Shown one piece after another: positions 32,908 through 41,065 of a stretch of DNA of 64,000 nt. Below the pieces are notes generated by a model. The model had not been told where the DNA came from. It made no database searches and saw only the letters and a program-made list of their open reading frames with translations. Numbering within the stretch: the first letter of the stretch is position 1; the number at the start of each line of letters is the position of its first letter. The DNA is from Polaribacter sp. IC073 (GTDB lineage Bacteria; Bacteroidota; Bacteroidia; Flavobacteriales; Flavobacteriaceae): NCBI RefSeq assembly GCF_007997075.1, contig NZ_VORS01000011.1:1-64000 (forward strand), read 5' to 3'. Position numbers and translations under genes: made by a program.

Positions 32908-35247
32908 TTATTCTAAGATTATTTTTTTGTTCAACTTACCTTGTTCTGTTTGAAGTTTCACTAAATAAATACCTTTAGACAATTGAGGTAAAGAAATATC
33001 TTTAACACCGTTAGAGGTAAAAGAAGATTTCATTACTTGTTTACCAAGCATACAATAAAGAGTAATACTAGAAGTTCCTTGTGGTAAACCAGCTATTCTT
33101 ACAGTAGCATTATTTAATTTATAAATACTTACATTTTTTAAAGCAATATTTTGATCTACACTTAAAGATTTTTGAGCAGTAGCATGTATGTAAAATCTAC
33201 CAGTTCCACTCAGTGCTTCATTTAAAATAACTTTGTAAGTACTGTTGGTTTTATCTAATCGTGTAAAAGTATTTGTTGCTTTATCTTCTAAAAAGAACTT
33301 CATGTCTGTAGAAAAGTTAGTAGCATTTAAAGAGAATATAATTTCTTTGGCAGCTGCAGCTTTTATACCAACAGGAATCACCATGTTTTCAAGATTAGAA
33401 TTTGGTAAGGTTTGTATTGCTAATTTTTTACCTTTATTATTAGTAAGTAACTCTGTAAAAACTGAAAAATCAGCAGCTACACCGTCAAACATTTTAGAAT
33501 CATAACCATTATCGTAGCCCGTAGATTTGTTGTCTACATAAAAAACTTTTGTTGATTTTTTATCATCATTAATCTCTACAAACAATTCAAAAGACGGTTT
33601 AGGAGCTTGCCTCCTAAAAGCTTCAGAAGCGTGATGACTTTGGTTTGAAGTTGCAAAAGTTACGTTTCCATTAGAAGCTGCTTCTACAAAGAACCCTTGT
33701 CCTGGTGCAATATCGATAGGGTTTACAGCATTATAAGTTGTATATCCAATTCCATCCCATAACCAAACAGTTTCTTCAGTAAGCACTCCTGTGTTAGTAT
33801 TGGTAAGGGATCCTGAGTTAACATAGGCAGTAAATGGATTTCCTATTAAATTGAAATTATTTATTGAACCAGTAGTTATATAACTATTAATATTAGAAGT
33901 ATTTGCAGTTCCTGTGATAGATAAATCACCAGCAGATGCTAATTTTATAGCTGTACCAAGCCCAGAAGTTAGCGCGCCAGATGTTGCTAACTGCTCATAC
34001 AACCAACTAGAACCAATACTATTTGAGTAGAATCCAATACCAATATTAGTACCAGTTCCTGTAGCAAAAGGATGACTGCTTATAATATCTTGCAAAGTCT
34101 CACCGGCAACGGGAAAAGAAACTAAGTGCCAATTTGTATTAGGAATGTTTCTTTTATAGGTTACAGCTCCTGTTACTGTGCTTTCTGGTATAAAAGTTGC
34201 TCCAGAGTTAATGGTTAATGAGTTCAAAGTTACAGCAGAATTTGCTGTTGGATAATTGGTTAAACCATTCGGAATGATAACATCTGCATTGGTTGCAGGT
34301 AGTGTATTCGTGCTCCAGTTTGATGCCAGCTCCCATGTATTATCAGAGGCTCCTGTCCAAGTAAAAGTACTTGTTTGTATTGTAATGTTGGCTGTAGCTG
34401 TACTAGGACAAAGTCCTGCAGTTGTATAAGAAATAATATAACTAGAAGCGGTAGCGGTAGATAAGTCTATCTTACCTGTGTTTGGATGTATACTCAAACC
34501 CGCAGTAGAAGTAAACGTACCGCCAACTAAACCAGAAATTGTAGGTGTAGGGTCTGTATCATTGTTATTGTAAGATGCAGAGGTATAGGAAAAAGAAGCA
34601 TTGTCCATCTCATTAATTGTTATCAAAAAATTTTCCATACTATTACATAACCCGGGCGTATTATAGGTTACTGTATGTGATGCAGGTGTAGAGGCAGATA
34701 CATCAATTTCTCCAGTTGATGAGTTTATTACTAAACCACTATCAGCGGTAAATGTACCACCGGAAACACCCGTAATAGTTGGTGTAGGGTTGCTATCATC
34801 TACACAATATACTGAAGCATCGTAACTAAATGAAGGGTCTTCTCTTGTTGTAGTTGTAAAGGTAACTGTTCCGCATGTACCAAGAGTAACACAACCACCC
34901 TCCCCTCTAACGTAATAGGTGGTTGTACCAGGTGGTGGTTCTACAATAAAATAAGAAGTATTTGTAGCGCCTATAAGTGTGCCACCACAAGAACCAGTGT
35001 AAATTTTCCATTCTGTAGCATCATTTAATGCGCCAGAAATTGAAATTAAAGCGCTGTTTCCATCACAAATTATACCAGGTGCAGGAGCTATAGAGGGAGT
35101 CTCTGGTGCTACGCAGGAAGCAGTAGTTAAAATAATAGTATCAAAATTAGATGTCTTTGCAGTATTTCTCATACCATATGTCTGTCCCATAGCTGATTGA
35201 AGTAGAAACAGAGATGCTGTTGTAATAATTAGGCTGATTTTTTTCAT
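32908..35247 (-). CDS. Secreted protein with Ig-like repeats and T9SS type A sorting domain
   Basis: 779 residues. A signal peptide (MKKISLIITTASLFLLQSAMG) is followed by an Ig-like region with two related modules (each FSY...DxxPTPTISG-type core, GGTFT, G-L-I, TGxIDLS, then ITI), a region resembling autotransporter or surface-protein beta repeats (SLTINSGATFIPESTVTG), and a C-terminal T9SS type A domain in the last 70-80 residues: VSIYKLNNATVRI, GKQVMKS, LPQLSKGIYLVKL, KLNKKIILE. The type A domain sends it through the T9SS to the surface or medium. No enzymatic motif is visible, so a structural or adhesive role is likely. It lies between an intact and a decayed DUF4230 gene. Confidence 0.88.
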   Translation of the reverse strand: MKKISLIITTASLFLLQSAMGQTYGMRNTAKTSNFDTIILTTASCVAPETPSIAPAPGIICDGNSALISISGALNDATEWKIYTGSCGGTLIGATNTSYFIVEPPPGTTTYYVRGEGGCVTLGTCGTVTFTTTTREDPSFSYDASVYCVDDSNPTPTITGVSGGTFTADSGLVINSSTGEIDVSASTPASHTVTYNTPGLCNSMENFLITINEMDNASFSYTSASYNNNDTDPTPTISGLVGGTFTSTAGLSIHPNTGKIDLSTATASSYIISYTTAGLCPSTATANITIQTSTFTWTGASDNTWELASNWSTNTLPATNADVIIPNGLTNYPTANSAVTLNSLTINSGATFIPESTVTGAVTYKRNIPNTNWHLVSFPVAGETLQDIISSHPFATGTGTNIGIGFYSNSIGSSWLYEQLATSGALTSGLGTAIKLASAGDLSITGTANTSNINSYITTGSINNFNLIGNPFTAYVNSGSLTNTNTGVLTEETVWLWDGIGYTTYNAVNPIDIAPGQGFFVEAASNGNVTFATSNQSHHASEAFRRQAPKPSFELFVEINDDKKSTKVFYVDNKSTGYDNGYDSKMFDGVAADFSVFTELLTNNKGKKLAIQTLPNSNLENMVIPVGIKAAAAKEIIFSLNATNFSTDMKFFLEDKATNTFTRLDKTNSTYKVILNEALSGTGRFYIHATAQKSLSVDQNIALKNVSIYKLNNATVRIAGLPQGTSSITLYCMLGKQVMKSSFTSNGVKDISLPQLSKGIYLVKLQTEQGKLNKKIILE

Positions 35248-35751
35248 AGTAAATAGTTTTTTTTTGAACTTATTAAATTAATAATTATGAAGCACAAATA
35301 AAACGGATGTTTACACCTGTTTTTAACAGTAAAATATTTCTATGATCTCAAACTCTCCTTAAGAAATTACTTCTAAATCTTTATTACTTAATAATATAAT
35401 CTCATTTTATGAATACTTTTTTTAAATTAGGCTTCTCTCAGAGAAACCAGAAAGTATCGAAAAAAATAAATTAACTATTAAATCACCGATTTAAAGGGGG
35501 AGAGTAAAAGTTAGGTTGTTTGAAGAATTATTAAAAATATATTAGCTTCTTGTACTTTGATAAAAGCTTTATGGGTATGAGAAGGTAAACTTACACATGC
35601 TTCCATTATACTATTTTTTTTAATTGTTTAAACTGAACTTAAAGGTAGTATTTATATTTGAATTAATCTTAGGGTACTACTTCCTGAAAAATAAAAAGGG
35701 TGTAAATACCTATTTTTTTAGTATTTATATCTTGTATAAAAATGGAGGTCA
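35248..35751. other. 504-bp AT-rich gap between secreted protein and response regulator
   Basis: No intact gene longer than a few dozen codons was found on either strand. The only recognisable content is a decayed DUF4230 fragment at 35445-35560 on the plus strand. Both flanking genes are on the minus strand, so promoter signals for the secreted protein would be expected near 35260-35330, but no convincing TTG/TAnnTTTG pair was seen. Confidence 0.6.
35445..35560 (+). pseudogene. Remnant of a second DUF4230 gene (3' part)
   Basis: Translated in register with the intact gene, this stretch gives ESIEKNKLTI against KSIEKIKETI, then VRLFEELLKIY against IRLFEELSKIY, followed by stop, LLVL, stop. 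It holds two in-frame stops (at the positions of Leu in VTNLKEK and of Gln in KIYQL) and a one-base loss at its 5' end relative to the intact copy. About 35 codons align without gaps. It is clearly a decayed paralogue, lying on the same strand as the intact copy at 32024-32635. Confidence 0.68.
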
Positions 35752-36432
35752 CTAAATATCAAAATCTGGAGTAACCTCTATTAATTTTTTCTGAATACCA
35801 TATATAACCAAACCAGCAACATTTTTAGATTGTGTTTTTAGAAGTAAATTGTTTCTATGACCTTCTACAGTTCTAGGACTTATGAAAAGTTTATCTGCAA
35901 TTTCTGTAGTTGTCTTTTGCTCACAAATAAGTTCTAAAACTTCAAGCTCTCTTTTAGACAATAAGTTTTTATCTAAATCGCTTTTTATACGTTTTCCGCT
36001 AGATGATATGATGTTTTCATGAATAATTTTTAATACTTTTTCATCATAATAAAATCCTTTTTCATAGACTTCATTTATGGTGTGAATAACCATTTTCGGA
36101 CTTGTATTTTTTAAAAGGTAAGAAGACGCGCCAACATCTATCATGTTGGTAATAAAAGACTTACCATCATAACTAGTTAATGCAATTATTTTAATATTTG
36201 GGTGTGTTTTATGAATGGCTTTAGTAGCTTCTATACCATTCATCTCTGGCATTTTTAAATCCATCAAAATAACATCAGGAAATTCTTCTGTATTGCTTAT
36301 GAAATCTACTAATTCATGGCCATTTTCAGCTTCAAAAATAACGTTGAAGTTCTGTTCTCTATTTAGTAAAAATTGAACTCCACTTCTAAAAAGTTGTTCG
36401 TCATCTACAATAACTATATTAATTGTGTTCAT
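35752..36432 (-). CDS. NarL/LuxR-type response regulator
   Basis: 226 residues. An N-terminal receiver domain has the acidic pair D10-D11, phospho-acceptor Asp58 in DVILMDLKMP, Thr86 and Lys108. A linker precedes a C-terminal LuxR helix-turn-helix (LSKRELEVLEL, then TTTEIADKLFISPRTVEGHRN). It is the DNA-binding output of the histidine kinase encoded 13 bp upstream in the same direction. Targets are unknown. Confidence 0.94.
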   Translation of the reverse strand: MNTINIVIVDDEQLFRSGVQFLLNREQNFNVIFEAENGHELVDFISNTEEFPDVILMDLKMPEMNGIEATKAIHKTHPNIKIIALTSYDGKSFITNMIDVGASSYLLKNTSPKMVIHTINEVYEKGFYYDEKVLKIIHENIISSSGKRIKSDLDKNLLSKRELEVLELICEQKTTTEIADKLFISPRTVEGHRNNLLLKTQSKNVAGLVIYGIQKKLIEVTPDFDI

Positions 36433-36445
36433 TTTGTACGTTGAG

Positions 36446-37237
36446 TTATATTATTATTGAAATTTTAAAACCTTTATTTTCTGCGGTTTTAATTGTGAAA
36501 CTTCCTTGCAAAAGTGCCACTCTACTTTCAATATTTTTCATTCCTAATCCTTTTTTATGGTTTACATCTTTTGAGTTGAAACCAATACCATCATCAGTAT
36601 AATTAAAAAGAAGATTATTATTATCTATAGTAATATGTAGACTACATTCTTTAGCACTGCCATGTCTTATCGAATTATTAATTAATTCTTGTACAATTCT
36701 AAATAAGTGCAATTCTTTTTCTGGTTCTAGATACGCCTTAGGGTATTTTAAATTGTATTCTATGGTAACTTTTCTACTATTGCTAAATGAGTCTGCAAGT
36801 TCTTCTATGGCGTCTTTAAGCCCAAATTGACTTAAAATAGGAGGCAGCAAATTATGAGCAATTTTTCTAGCACTTTCTAATGTTTTGTCTGTTGTCTTTA
36901 AAATACTATCATTTATAATTAAATATTCTTCGGGACTTAATTCGCCATCTTTTAAAAGATTGGCGTTTAAATTAATTACATTTAGTTTAGAACTAATTTC
37001 ATCATGCAAATCTTGTGCAATACGTTTGCGCTCATCTTCTTGGGTAACAATAATAGATTGTATAATTTCTTTTTGATGATTAATTTCTAGGTTTTTTTTC
37101 TCCAACTCTTTTTCTACTATCTTTTTTCTTGAGAAAAAGAAAAATAGTAAAAGAGTAACCCCCATTAGAAGGAGCAATAAAACACCTGTTAAAACGATAG
37201 CAATCACTTGGTTTTCTTGAGTTAAGAGTTCTTCCAT
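36446..37237 (-). CDS. NarX/DesK-type sensor histidine kinase
   Basis: 263 residues: one N-terminal membrane segment (about 11-36), a short coiled coil, a HisKA_3 dimerisation domain with the phospho-accepting His78 in DERKRIAQDLHDEISSKLN, and a C-terminal ATPase domain with LINNSIRHG, DDGIGFN and GLGMKNIESR. There is almost no periplasmic sensor region, so it probably senses through the membrane segment or a partner. It is the cognate kinase of the regulator 13 bp downstream. The membrane protein (and its decayed copy) encoded just upstream on the same strand could be such a partner; this is inference. Confidence 0.92.
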   Translation of the reverse strand: MEELLTQENQVIAIVLTGVLLLLLMGVTLLLFFFFSRKKIVEKELEKKNLEINHQKEIIQSIIVTQEDERKRIAQDLHDEISSKLNVINLNANLLKDGELSPEEYLIINDSILKTTDKTLESARKIAHNLLPPILSQFGLKDAIEELADSFSNSRKVTIEYNLKYPKAYLEPEKELHLFRIVQELINNSIRHGSAKECSLHITIDNNNLLFNYTDDGIGFNSKDVNHKKGLGMKNIESRVALLQGSFTIKTAENKGFKISIII

Positions 37238-37378
37238 TAGGTGTTTTTGTAAGACAAAACAAAATTACGGAAAAATAAGTTATTGTAAATATAGTAGATT
37301 ATATGCTGTATTTATAATACTTTATAAAAATCGGGTGTTTATACTTGATTTTACCATTTTAGCGTAATTAACTGTTTA

Positions 37379-37983
37379 CTAGCTACTTATATTTAAGGGT
37401 TTTCTGAAGTTATTATACCATTCCACAAAAATAAAAATTTGGAAAACAAGGTCTAAAATGATGTTAAATTGCCAAACATATAGTTTTAACTCTCTGGAGC
37501 CTATGTTTCCTAAGATGAAAATTAAGGTGCTACAAAGTGTATATACAAAGAAACCAGAGTTAAAGTAAATGTATTTTTTATCTGTATTATCATCTATCTT
37601 TTTTACAAAAAATAAAAAGCTATAAATTATTAGAGGTACCGATGTGATCACAATTTCATAAACATTCCATTGTTGGAATGCTTTTGGAGAATTTTTTAGA
37701 AATAAAATAAACGAGACTACTATTGTAAAAGTAAAAAATCTATTTATGGGTCTAAATTTTTTTATTTCATATAAGGTTGAAAAGAATAGACTTAAAAAAA
37801 GAAGCTGACCAATAAAAAAATAATGACTTAAAAAGAGATTGTCTACTCTTAAGTCATGTAAAACACTTGAGTAAAGTTGAACGAAAAGACAAAGTATTTT
37901 AAAGCTTTGTCTTTTTCATTGTAACTAATTATAAATACTAGGGTATTTATAATTAAAAAAAGTAACCATAATTTTAGGTAAAG
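37379..37983 (-). pseudogene. Decayed duplicate of the adjacent polytopic membrane protein
   Basis: The 3' part is an open frame of 90 codons (37379-37651) aligning with the C-terminus of the intact neighbour: VITSVPLIIYSFLFF against IITSLPLIFYSVLFF, and FVEWYNNFRK against FTEWYKNFRK. Upstream in the same frame, VDNLFLSHYFFIGQ matches ISNLFLSHYYFVGQ. The N-terminal part (WLLFLIINTLVFIISYNEKDKA) is in another frame, and the two frames overlap at 37849-37918, so a frameshift lies there. No start codon exists and a stop sits at 37984-37986. It lies 14 bp after the stop of its intact paralogue, showing a tandem duplication that then decayed. Confidence 0.82.
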
Positions 37984-37997
37984 TTACTGAGAGTCGT

Positions 37998-38684
37998 TTA
38001 ATTATAGTTATTTATAGAGGTACTTGTATCACTTTCTATTTTTTTTAATAAAGTTGATTTTCTAAAGTTTTTATACCATTCTGTAAAAATTAAGATTTGA
38101 TAAACTAAATAAATAAAGGCATTTAAGAGCCAAATATAATTTTTGAAAGAATGTTCTGAGGTTGAACCGTTAATAAGATTACCAACAGAGAACAAAAAAG
38201 TACTAGAAATTAAATAGATAAAAATACCAGAATTTAGATAAATAAATTTTTTTGTAGCATTTAAGTTTTCTGAAAAGAATAAGACAGAATAGAAAATTAA
38301 AGGTAAGGAGGTTATGATAACTTCTGTTAAATTAAATCTAAAATAATCTAGAGGATTTATATAATAAATTATAATAATTAAAAAAGGGATGATAAATAAG
38401 AATAGGTTAATTAATTTTTTTTTAATTTTAGATTTTAAGATAGATTTATAAAAAAAACTCAAAAATAAAAATTGCCCCACAAAATAATAATGAGATAAAA
38501 AAAGATTAGATATTTGTTGACGACTTAAATAGGAAACACGCATTTGTAGAATAAGACAAAACAAAAGATAATAACATATGATTTTAAAAGCGATCGATTT
38601 TTGTCGATAGCTTTTAAAATAAAGAATTGTATTAAGAGCTAAAATAAAATAGCCTAAATAGATTAATACATATTTAAAAGTCAT
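37998..38684 (-). CDS. Polytopic membrane protein of unknown function (about seven segments)
   Basis: 228 residues with roughly seven hydrophobic segments (near 5-23, 33-47, 62-82, 90-107, 120-138, 148-168, 185-203) and a conserved-looking C-terminal motif ILIFTEWYKNFRK on the cytoplasmic side. No enzyme or transporter motif is recognised. Its start overlaps the stop of the upstream 133-residue gene by one base (TAATG), indicating translational coupling. A decayed tandem copy lies directly downstream, then the histidine kinase gene. A sensory or signal-transducing role is possible but unproven. Confidence 0.75.
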   Translation of the reverse strand: MTFKYVLIYLGYFILALNTILYFKSYRQKSIAFKIICYYLLFCLILQMRVSYLSRQQISNLFLSHYYFVGQFLFLSFFYKSILKSKIKKKLINLFLFIIPFLIIIIYYINPLDYFRFNLTEVIITSLPLIFYSVLFFSENLNATKKFIYLNSGIFIYLISSTFLFSVGNLINGSTSEHSFKNYIWLLNAFIYLVYQILIFTEWYKNFRKSTLLKKIESDTSTSINNYN

Positions 38685-39085
38685 TAATTAGAACCATTTA
38701 AAGGGCTATCTGGATCACAACTAGATGGACAAGGCTCTGAAAAATCGTAAATTTTCCCACCTTCATTATCTAAACTAATTCCGTCTAAAGAAGAAATCAT
38801 GTCTTTACCATTTTTATCTACACCAACAATCATTAGTTTTTCTACATATACATTTTCACCTTCAACTTTTAATTTTTCTACACCAATATAAGCTCTAACA
38901 CTTGCAGCACCTTCTAAAATAGCTTCTTTTAAATCTTTTAAAGGAATGTTAAAAGCTTTGCAGTCTTGGTGTGCGTTATAAGAAGACTCCATTGTACGCC
39001 ATCTTTTAGTCCATTCTTTAGCAGTTTTTAAACTAATAGTGTTTCTAGGGTTCGGTTTTGGTATGTCGTCTGGTTGTTTTTCCAT
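38684..39085 (-). CDS. Hypothetical 133-residue protein, coupled to membrane protein
   Basis: No signal peptide or membrane segment. The N-terminus is Pro/Asn-rich (MEKQPDDIPKPNPRNTISL), followed by a helical region (AKEWTKRWRTMESSY, then FNIPLKDLKEAILEGAASVRAYIG), beta strands (KLKVEGENVYVEKLMIVGVD) and a Cys-containing tail (EPCPSSCDPDSPLNG). The family is not recognised. The stop overlaps the start of the membrane protein gene (TAATG), so the two products are likely made together and may form a complex at the inner membrane. Confidence 0.72.
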   Translation of the reverse strand: MEKQPDDIPKPNPRNTISLKTAKEWTKRWRTMESSYNAHQDCKAFNIPLKDLKEAILEGAASVRAYIGVEKLKVEGENVYVEKLMIVGVDKNGKDMISSLDGISLDNEGGKIYDFSEPCPSSCDPDSPLNGSN

Positions 39086-39268
39086 GTTAAATAGTTTTAA
39101 AATTTATAAAAAAGTTTGATTAGACGATAAAACTAAATAAAAATAAATAAAAACAACGTATAAGTACCTGTATTTTAAATTGAAACACGTGTTTTCACCT
39201 AGTTTTTAGACCACTATTTTTAAATATTTTACTTTATTATATATTTAAAATTTGTGTAATTTCGTACC

Positions 39269-41065
39269 ATGTCTACATCTTTAGAACTTCAAGTAAAAAC
39301 GTTGCCAAATGAACCAGGTGTTTATCAGTATTTTGATAAAAATGAGGTGATTATTTATGTTGGTAAAGCTAAAAACTTAAAGAAAAGAGTTTCTTCTTAT
39401 TTTAACAAACAGCATGAAAATGGTAAAACGAGAGTTTTAGTAAAAAAGATTGTAAGCATAAAACACATTGTTGTAGACACAGAAACAGACGCCTTACTTT
39501 TAGAGAATAACCTCATTAAAAAATACAAACCACGCTATAATATTTTATTAAAAGACGATAAAACGTACCCTTGGTTGTGTATTAAGAAAGAACGTTTTCC
39601 TAGAATTTTTATGACCCGTAGAGTTATAAAAGATGGTTCGGAATATTTTGGGCCTTATACCTCTATAAAAACAGTTCGAATTTTATTAGACTTAATTAAA
39701 GAACTCTACCCGTTAAGAACTTGTAATTACGATTTAAGTCATCAGAATATAAACGAAGGCAAATATAAAGTCTGCTTAGAATTTCATTTAAAAAATTGTA
39801 AAGGACCTTGTGAAGGCTTAGAAACAGAAAGTCATTATGATGCTGCTATCAAAGAAATTAGAAATATTGTGAAAGGGAATTTCAAAGATAGTTTAGATAA
39901 ATTTCAAGAAATGATGATGGGTTTTGCTGAAAATATGGAGTTTGAGGAAGCGCAGAAAATTAAAGAGAAACTTAATTTATTAGGCAATTATCAATCCAAA
40001 AGTACCATTATAAATCCGTCTATAAATAACGTAGATGTTTTTTCTATTATTTCTGATGAAACCCATGGGTACGCAAACTTCTTAAAGATTTCTAACGGAT
40101 CTATTATTCAATCTCATACCACAGAAATTAAGAAGAAATTAGACGAAACCGATAAAGAATTATTAGAACTTTTTATTGTTGAAATAAGACAGCGTTTCAA
40201 TTCTCAATCGTCAGAAATTTATACACCTTTTAAAGTGAATATAGGTGAAAGTGTAAAAGTGACCATTCCTAAATTAGGAGATAAAAAACGCATTGTAGAA
40301 TTGTCTGAAAGAAATGCAAAATATTACAGAATGGAGCAATTTAAGCAGGTGCAAATTGTAGATCCAGAAAGACATGTAAAAAGAATAATGGCGCAGATGA
40401 AAAAAGATTTACGTCTTTCTGTAGAACCGCGTCATATAGAATGTTTCGATAATTCTAATATTCAAGGAACGCATCCGGTTGCTGCTTGTGTAGTTTTTAG
40501 AGATGGTAAACCAAGTAAAAAAGAGTACAGACATTACAATATAAAAACGGTTGTTGGGCCAGATGATTTTGGTTCTATGGAAGAGGTTGTTTTTAGAAGA
40601 TATAAACGTTTGCTAGAAGAAGAACAGTCTTTGCCACAGTTAATTATTGTAGATGGTGGAAAAGGACAATTGTCTTCTGCTTTAAAAAGTTTAGATCTTT
40701 TAGGTTTGCGAGGTAAAATAGCTATTATTGGTATTGCAAAAAGATTAGAGGAAATCTATTACCCAGATGATCCGATACCTTTGTATCTAGATAAAAAGTC
40801 TGAAACACTAAAGATCACGCAGTATTTAAGAAATGAAGCACATAGATTCGGCATTACGTTTCACCGAAATAAACGTAGCAAAAGTGCCATAAAATCTGAG
40901 TTAGAACAAATTCCGGATGTTGGGGCACAGACAATTACAACTTTATTACGTAAATTTAAGTCGGCAAAACGAGTTAAAGAAGCTTCCTTAGAAGATTTAA
41001 AAATAGAAATAGGCCATTCTAGGGCAATGAAAGTGTACGAATATTATCATCCAAAAAAAGAATGA
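39269..41065 (+). CDS. uvrC: UvrABC excinuclease subunit C
   Basis: 598 residues, the nuclease that makes both incisions around DNA damage in nucleotide excision repair. Domains seen: GIY-YIG nuclease at the N-terminus (GVYQYF at 17-22, IIYVGKAKNLKKR at 28-40), a Cys-containing stretch (CNYD, CLEFHLKNCKGPC), a UVR domain (MEFEEAQKIKEKLNLL), the RNase H-like nuclease with IECFDNSNIQGTHPVA and IIVDGGKGQLSSA, and a C-terminal helix-hairpin-helix (QIPDVGAQTITTLLRKF). Its last bases overlap the next gene by ATGA, so the pair is translationally coupled. Confidence 0.97.
   Translation: MSTSLELQVKTLPNEPGVYQYFDKNEVIIYVGKAKNLKKRVSSYFNKQHENGKTRVLVKKIVSIKHIVVDTETDALLLENNLIKKYKPRYNILLKDDKTYPWLCIKKERFPRIFMTRRVIKDGSEYFGPYTSIKTVRILLDLIKELYPLRTCNYDLSHQNINEGKYKVCLEFHLKNCKGPCEGLETESHYDAAIKEIRNIVKGNFKDSLDKFQEMMMGFAENMEFEEAQKIKEKLNLLGNYQSKSTIINPSINNVDVFSIISDETHGYANFLKISNGSIIQSHTTEIKKKLDETDKELLELFIVEIRQRFNSQSSEIYTPFKVNIGESVKVTIPKLGDKKRIVELSERNAKYYRMEQFKQVQIVDPERHVKRIMAQMKKDLRLSVEPRHIECFDNSNIQGTHPVAACVVFRDGKPSKKEYRHYNIKTVVGPDDFGSMEEVVFRRYKRLLEEEQSLPQLIIVDGGKGQLSSALKSLDLLGLRGKIAIIGIAKRLEEIYYPDDPIPLYLDKKSETLKITQYLRNEAHRFGITFHRNKRSKSAIKSELEQIPDVGAQTITTLLRKFKSAKRVKEASLEDLKIEIGHSRAMKVYEYYHPKKE

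Noticed and set aside
35752..37237. Two-component pair as the PhoB/PhoR regulator of the phosphate island
   Set aside because: The regulator has a LuxR-type helix-turn-helix and the kinase is HisKA_3, not the OmpR/PhoB type; distance and strand also give no support.
37379..37651. A 90-residue stand-alone membrane protein
   Set aside because: Homology with the neighbouring gene continues upstream of its first methionine in the same frame and then into another frame, so it is the tail of a broken gene.
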